Positions 6,654 to 7,503 of a stretch of DNA of 7,503 nt are shown here, in pieces. The first letter of the stretch is position 1, and every line of letters starts with the position of its first letter. Below the pieces are notes generated by a model. It was not told the DNA's origin. It did not search any database and saw nothing but the letters and a program-made list of their open reading frames with translations. The stretch is from the NCBI GenBank assembly GCA_022567815.1, contig JADFGI010000150.1:1-7503 (forward strand). Direction: 5' to 3'. The position numbers were made by a program, and so were the translations under genes. This stretch comes from Nitrospinota bacterium (GTDB taxonomy: Bacteria; Nitrospinota; Nitrospinia; Nitrospinales; VA-1).

Positions 6654-7503
6654 ATGCCCGAAAAAGGCCTCAAACATCAGGTTGGTTTAGAACAACACGG
6701 AATTAAAAATTTCAAGGAAGTTCATTGGAATCTTTCGACGCCGGACCTGTACGAAAATATTATCCGAAGGTCAGAAGGCGTTCTTTCCCATCTGGGTCCT
6801 ATTTGCGTCGAAACGGGCGAATATACCGGGCGAGCCCCCAACGACAAGTTTATTGTTCAGGAATCTTCCAGCGAGGAAAATATCTGGTGGGGAAAAATCA
6901 ACCGTCCATTCACGGTGGACCAGTTCGACGCCTTGCATTCAAGAGTACTCGCCTACCTTCAGGGCCGGGAGATTTTCGTTCAGGATTGTTGTGCCGGAGC
7001 CGATCCCAATCATCAGCTCCATATCCGCATCATAACGGAAACCGCATGGCACAGCCTGTTCGCCCGCAACATGTTTATCCAGATAACAGACACGATCAAG
7101 CTGGAGTCGCACGTTCCCGGTTTCACCGTCATTCACGTTCCCGGTTTCAAAGCGATTCCCTCGATTGACGGGACCAATTCGGAAGTATTCGTGATTGTCG
7201 ATTATGGCAAACAACTGGTATTGATAGGCGGAACCAGCTATGCCGGTGAAATCAAAAAATCCATATTCTCCGTGCTCAATTACATACTCCCGCACAAAGA
7301 CAACGTTTTGTCCATGCATTGTTCCGCAAACATAGGTGGAGAAGGCGACAGCGCTGTCTTCTTTGGCCTTTCCGGAACCGGGAAAACCACGCTTTCCGCT
7401 GATAAGGACCGGGCCCTGATCGGTGACGATGAACACGGCTGGAGCGACGACGGTGTTTTCAATTTTGAGGGCGGTTGTTACGCCAAGGTCATCCGCCTGT
7501 CAG
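6654..7503 (+). CDS. pckA: Phosphoenolpyruvate carboxykinase (ATP), N-terminal 283 residues, cut by window end
   Basis: ATP-type PEP carboxykinase converts oxaloacetate and ATP to phosphoenolpyruvate, ADP and CO2, the entry step of gluconeogenesis; in some autotrophs and fermenters it runs the other way. It is a soluble cytoplasmic enzyme, usually about 530-540 residues, so a little over half is present and the frame is still open at the edge. Visible landmarks are YTGRAPNDKF (57-66; substrate-binding Arg60), GGTSYAGEIKK (192-202), whose Lys202 matches the Mn-ligand lysine, HCSAN (His222, metal ligand), the kinase-1a P-loop GLSGTGKTTLS (238-248), IGDDEHGW (256-263; Asp259 matches the Mg/Mn ligand) and NFEGGCYAK (270-278). 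All expected catalytic residues in this half are intact. The P-loop and YAGE motifs separate it from GTP-type enzymes. A perfect Shine-Dalgarno supports ATG 6654. It is divergent from the spermidine-synthase-like gene; a terminator-like hairpin in its leader hints at attenuation, which is unproven. Confidence 0.97.
   Translation, partial: MPEKGLKHQVGLEQHGIKNFKEVHWNLSTPDLYENIIRRSEGVLSHLGPICVETGEYTGRAPNDKFIVQESSSEENIWWGKINRPFTVDQFDALHSRVLAYLQGREIFVQDCCAGADPNHQLHIRIITETAWHSLFARNMFIQITDTIKLESHVPGFTVIHVPGFKAIPSIDGTNSEVFVIVDYGKQLVLIGGTSYAGEIKKSIFSVLNYILPHKDNVLSMHCSANIGGEGDSAVFFGLSGTGKTTLSADKDRALIGDDEHGWSDDGVFNFEGGCYAKVIRLS

Noticed and set aside
6939..7436. 165-codon minus-strand open frame opposite pckA
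   Set aside because: It is antisense to the conserved PEPCK P-loop and metal-binding motifs; a shadow frame.

Overview
The window looks like ordinary chromosomal DNA from a Gram-negative-type environmental bacterium. It is roughly half G+C, densely packed, and uses at least one likely TTG start codon. The mix of an ATP-dependent PEP carboxykinase, a large NHL-repeat protein, a family 2 glycosyltransferase and a spermidine-synthase-fold methyltransferase-like protein would fit a Nitrospinota-, Nitrospirota- or deltaproteobacteria-like organism. That placement is a guess from gene content and carries low confidence.

Layout, left to right. The 3' end of a TPR-type helical-repeat gene (+, 2-586) is followed by a structured ~100-bp palindromic repeat (664-765). 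Next comes a GT2 glycosyltransferase (+, 789-1727; the frame stays open back to an alternative TTG at 624), then an 80-bp gap containing competing hairpins. The largest gene follows (+, 1808-5476): a 1222-residue protein with a six-blade NHL propeller at each end and about 600 mostly helical residues between them. It runs tail-to-tail into a minus-strand spermidine-synthase-like gene (5460-6374), and the 17-bp overlap is itself a perfect palindrome. A divergent AT-rich spacer (6375-6653) holds a likely minus-strand promoter and a terminator-like hairpin. The window ends inside pckA (+, 6654 to the edge), whose catalytic N-terminal 283 residues are intact.

How the genes may work together: the TPR, GT2 and NHL genes share a strand with short gaps and could be one transcription unit, perhaps related to a cell-surface glycan or a large scaffold. 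Nothing in the sequence proves this. The spermidine-synthase-like gene and pckA are divergent neighbours with no evident shared pathway. There are no tRNA or rRNA genes, CRISPR array, transposase or phage genes. The most distinctive items are the two-propeller NHL protein, whose central region I cannot assign, and the palindrome that forms both stop codons at the convergent junction.
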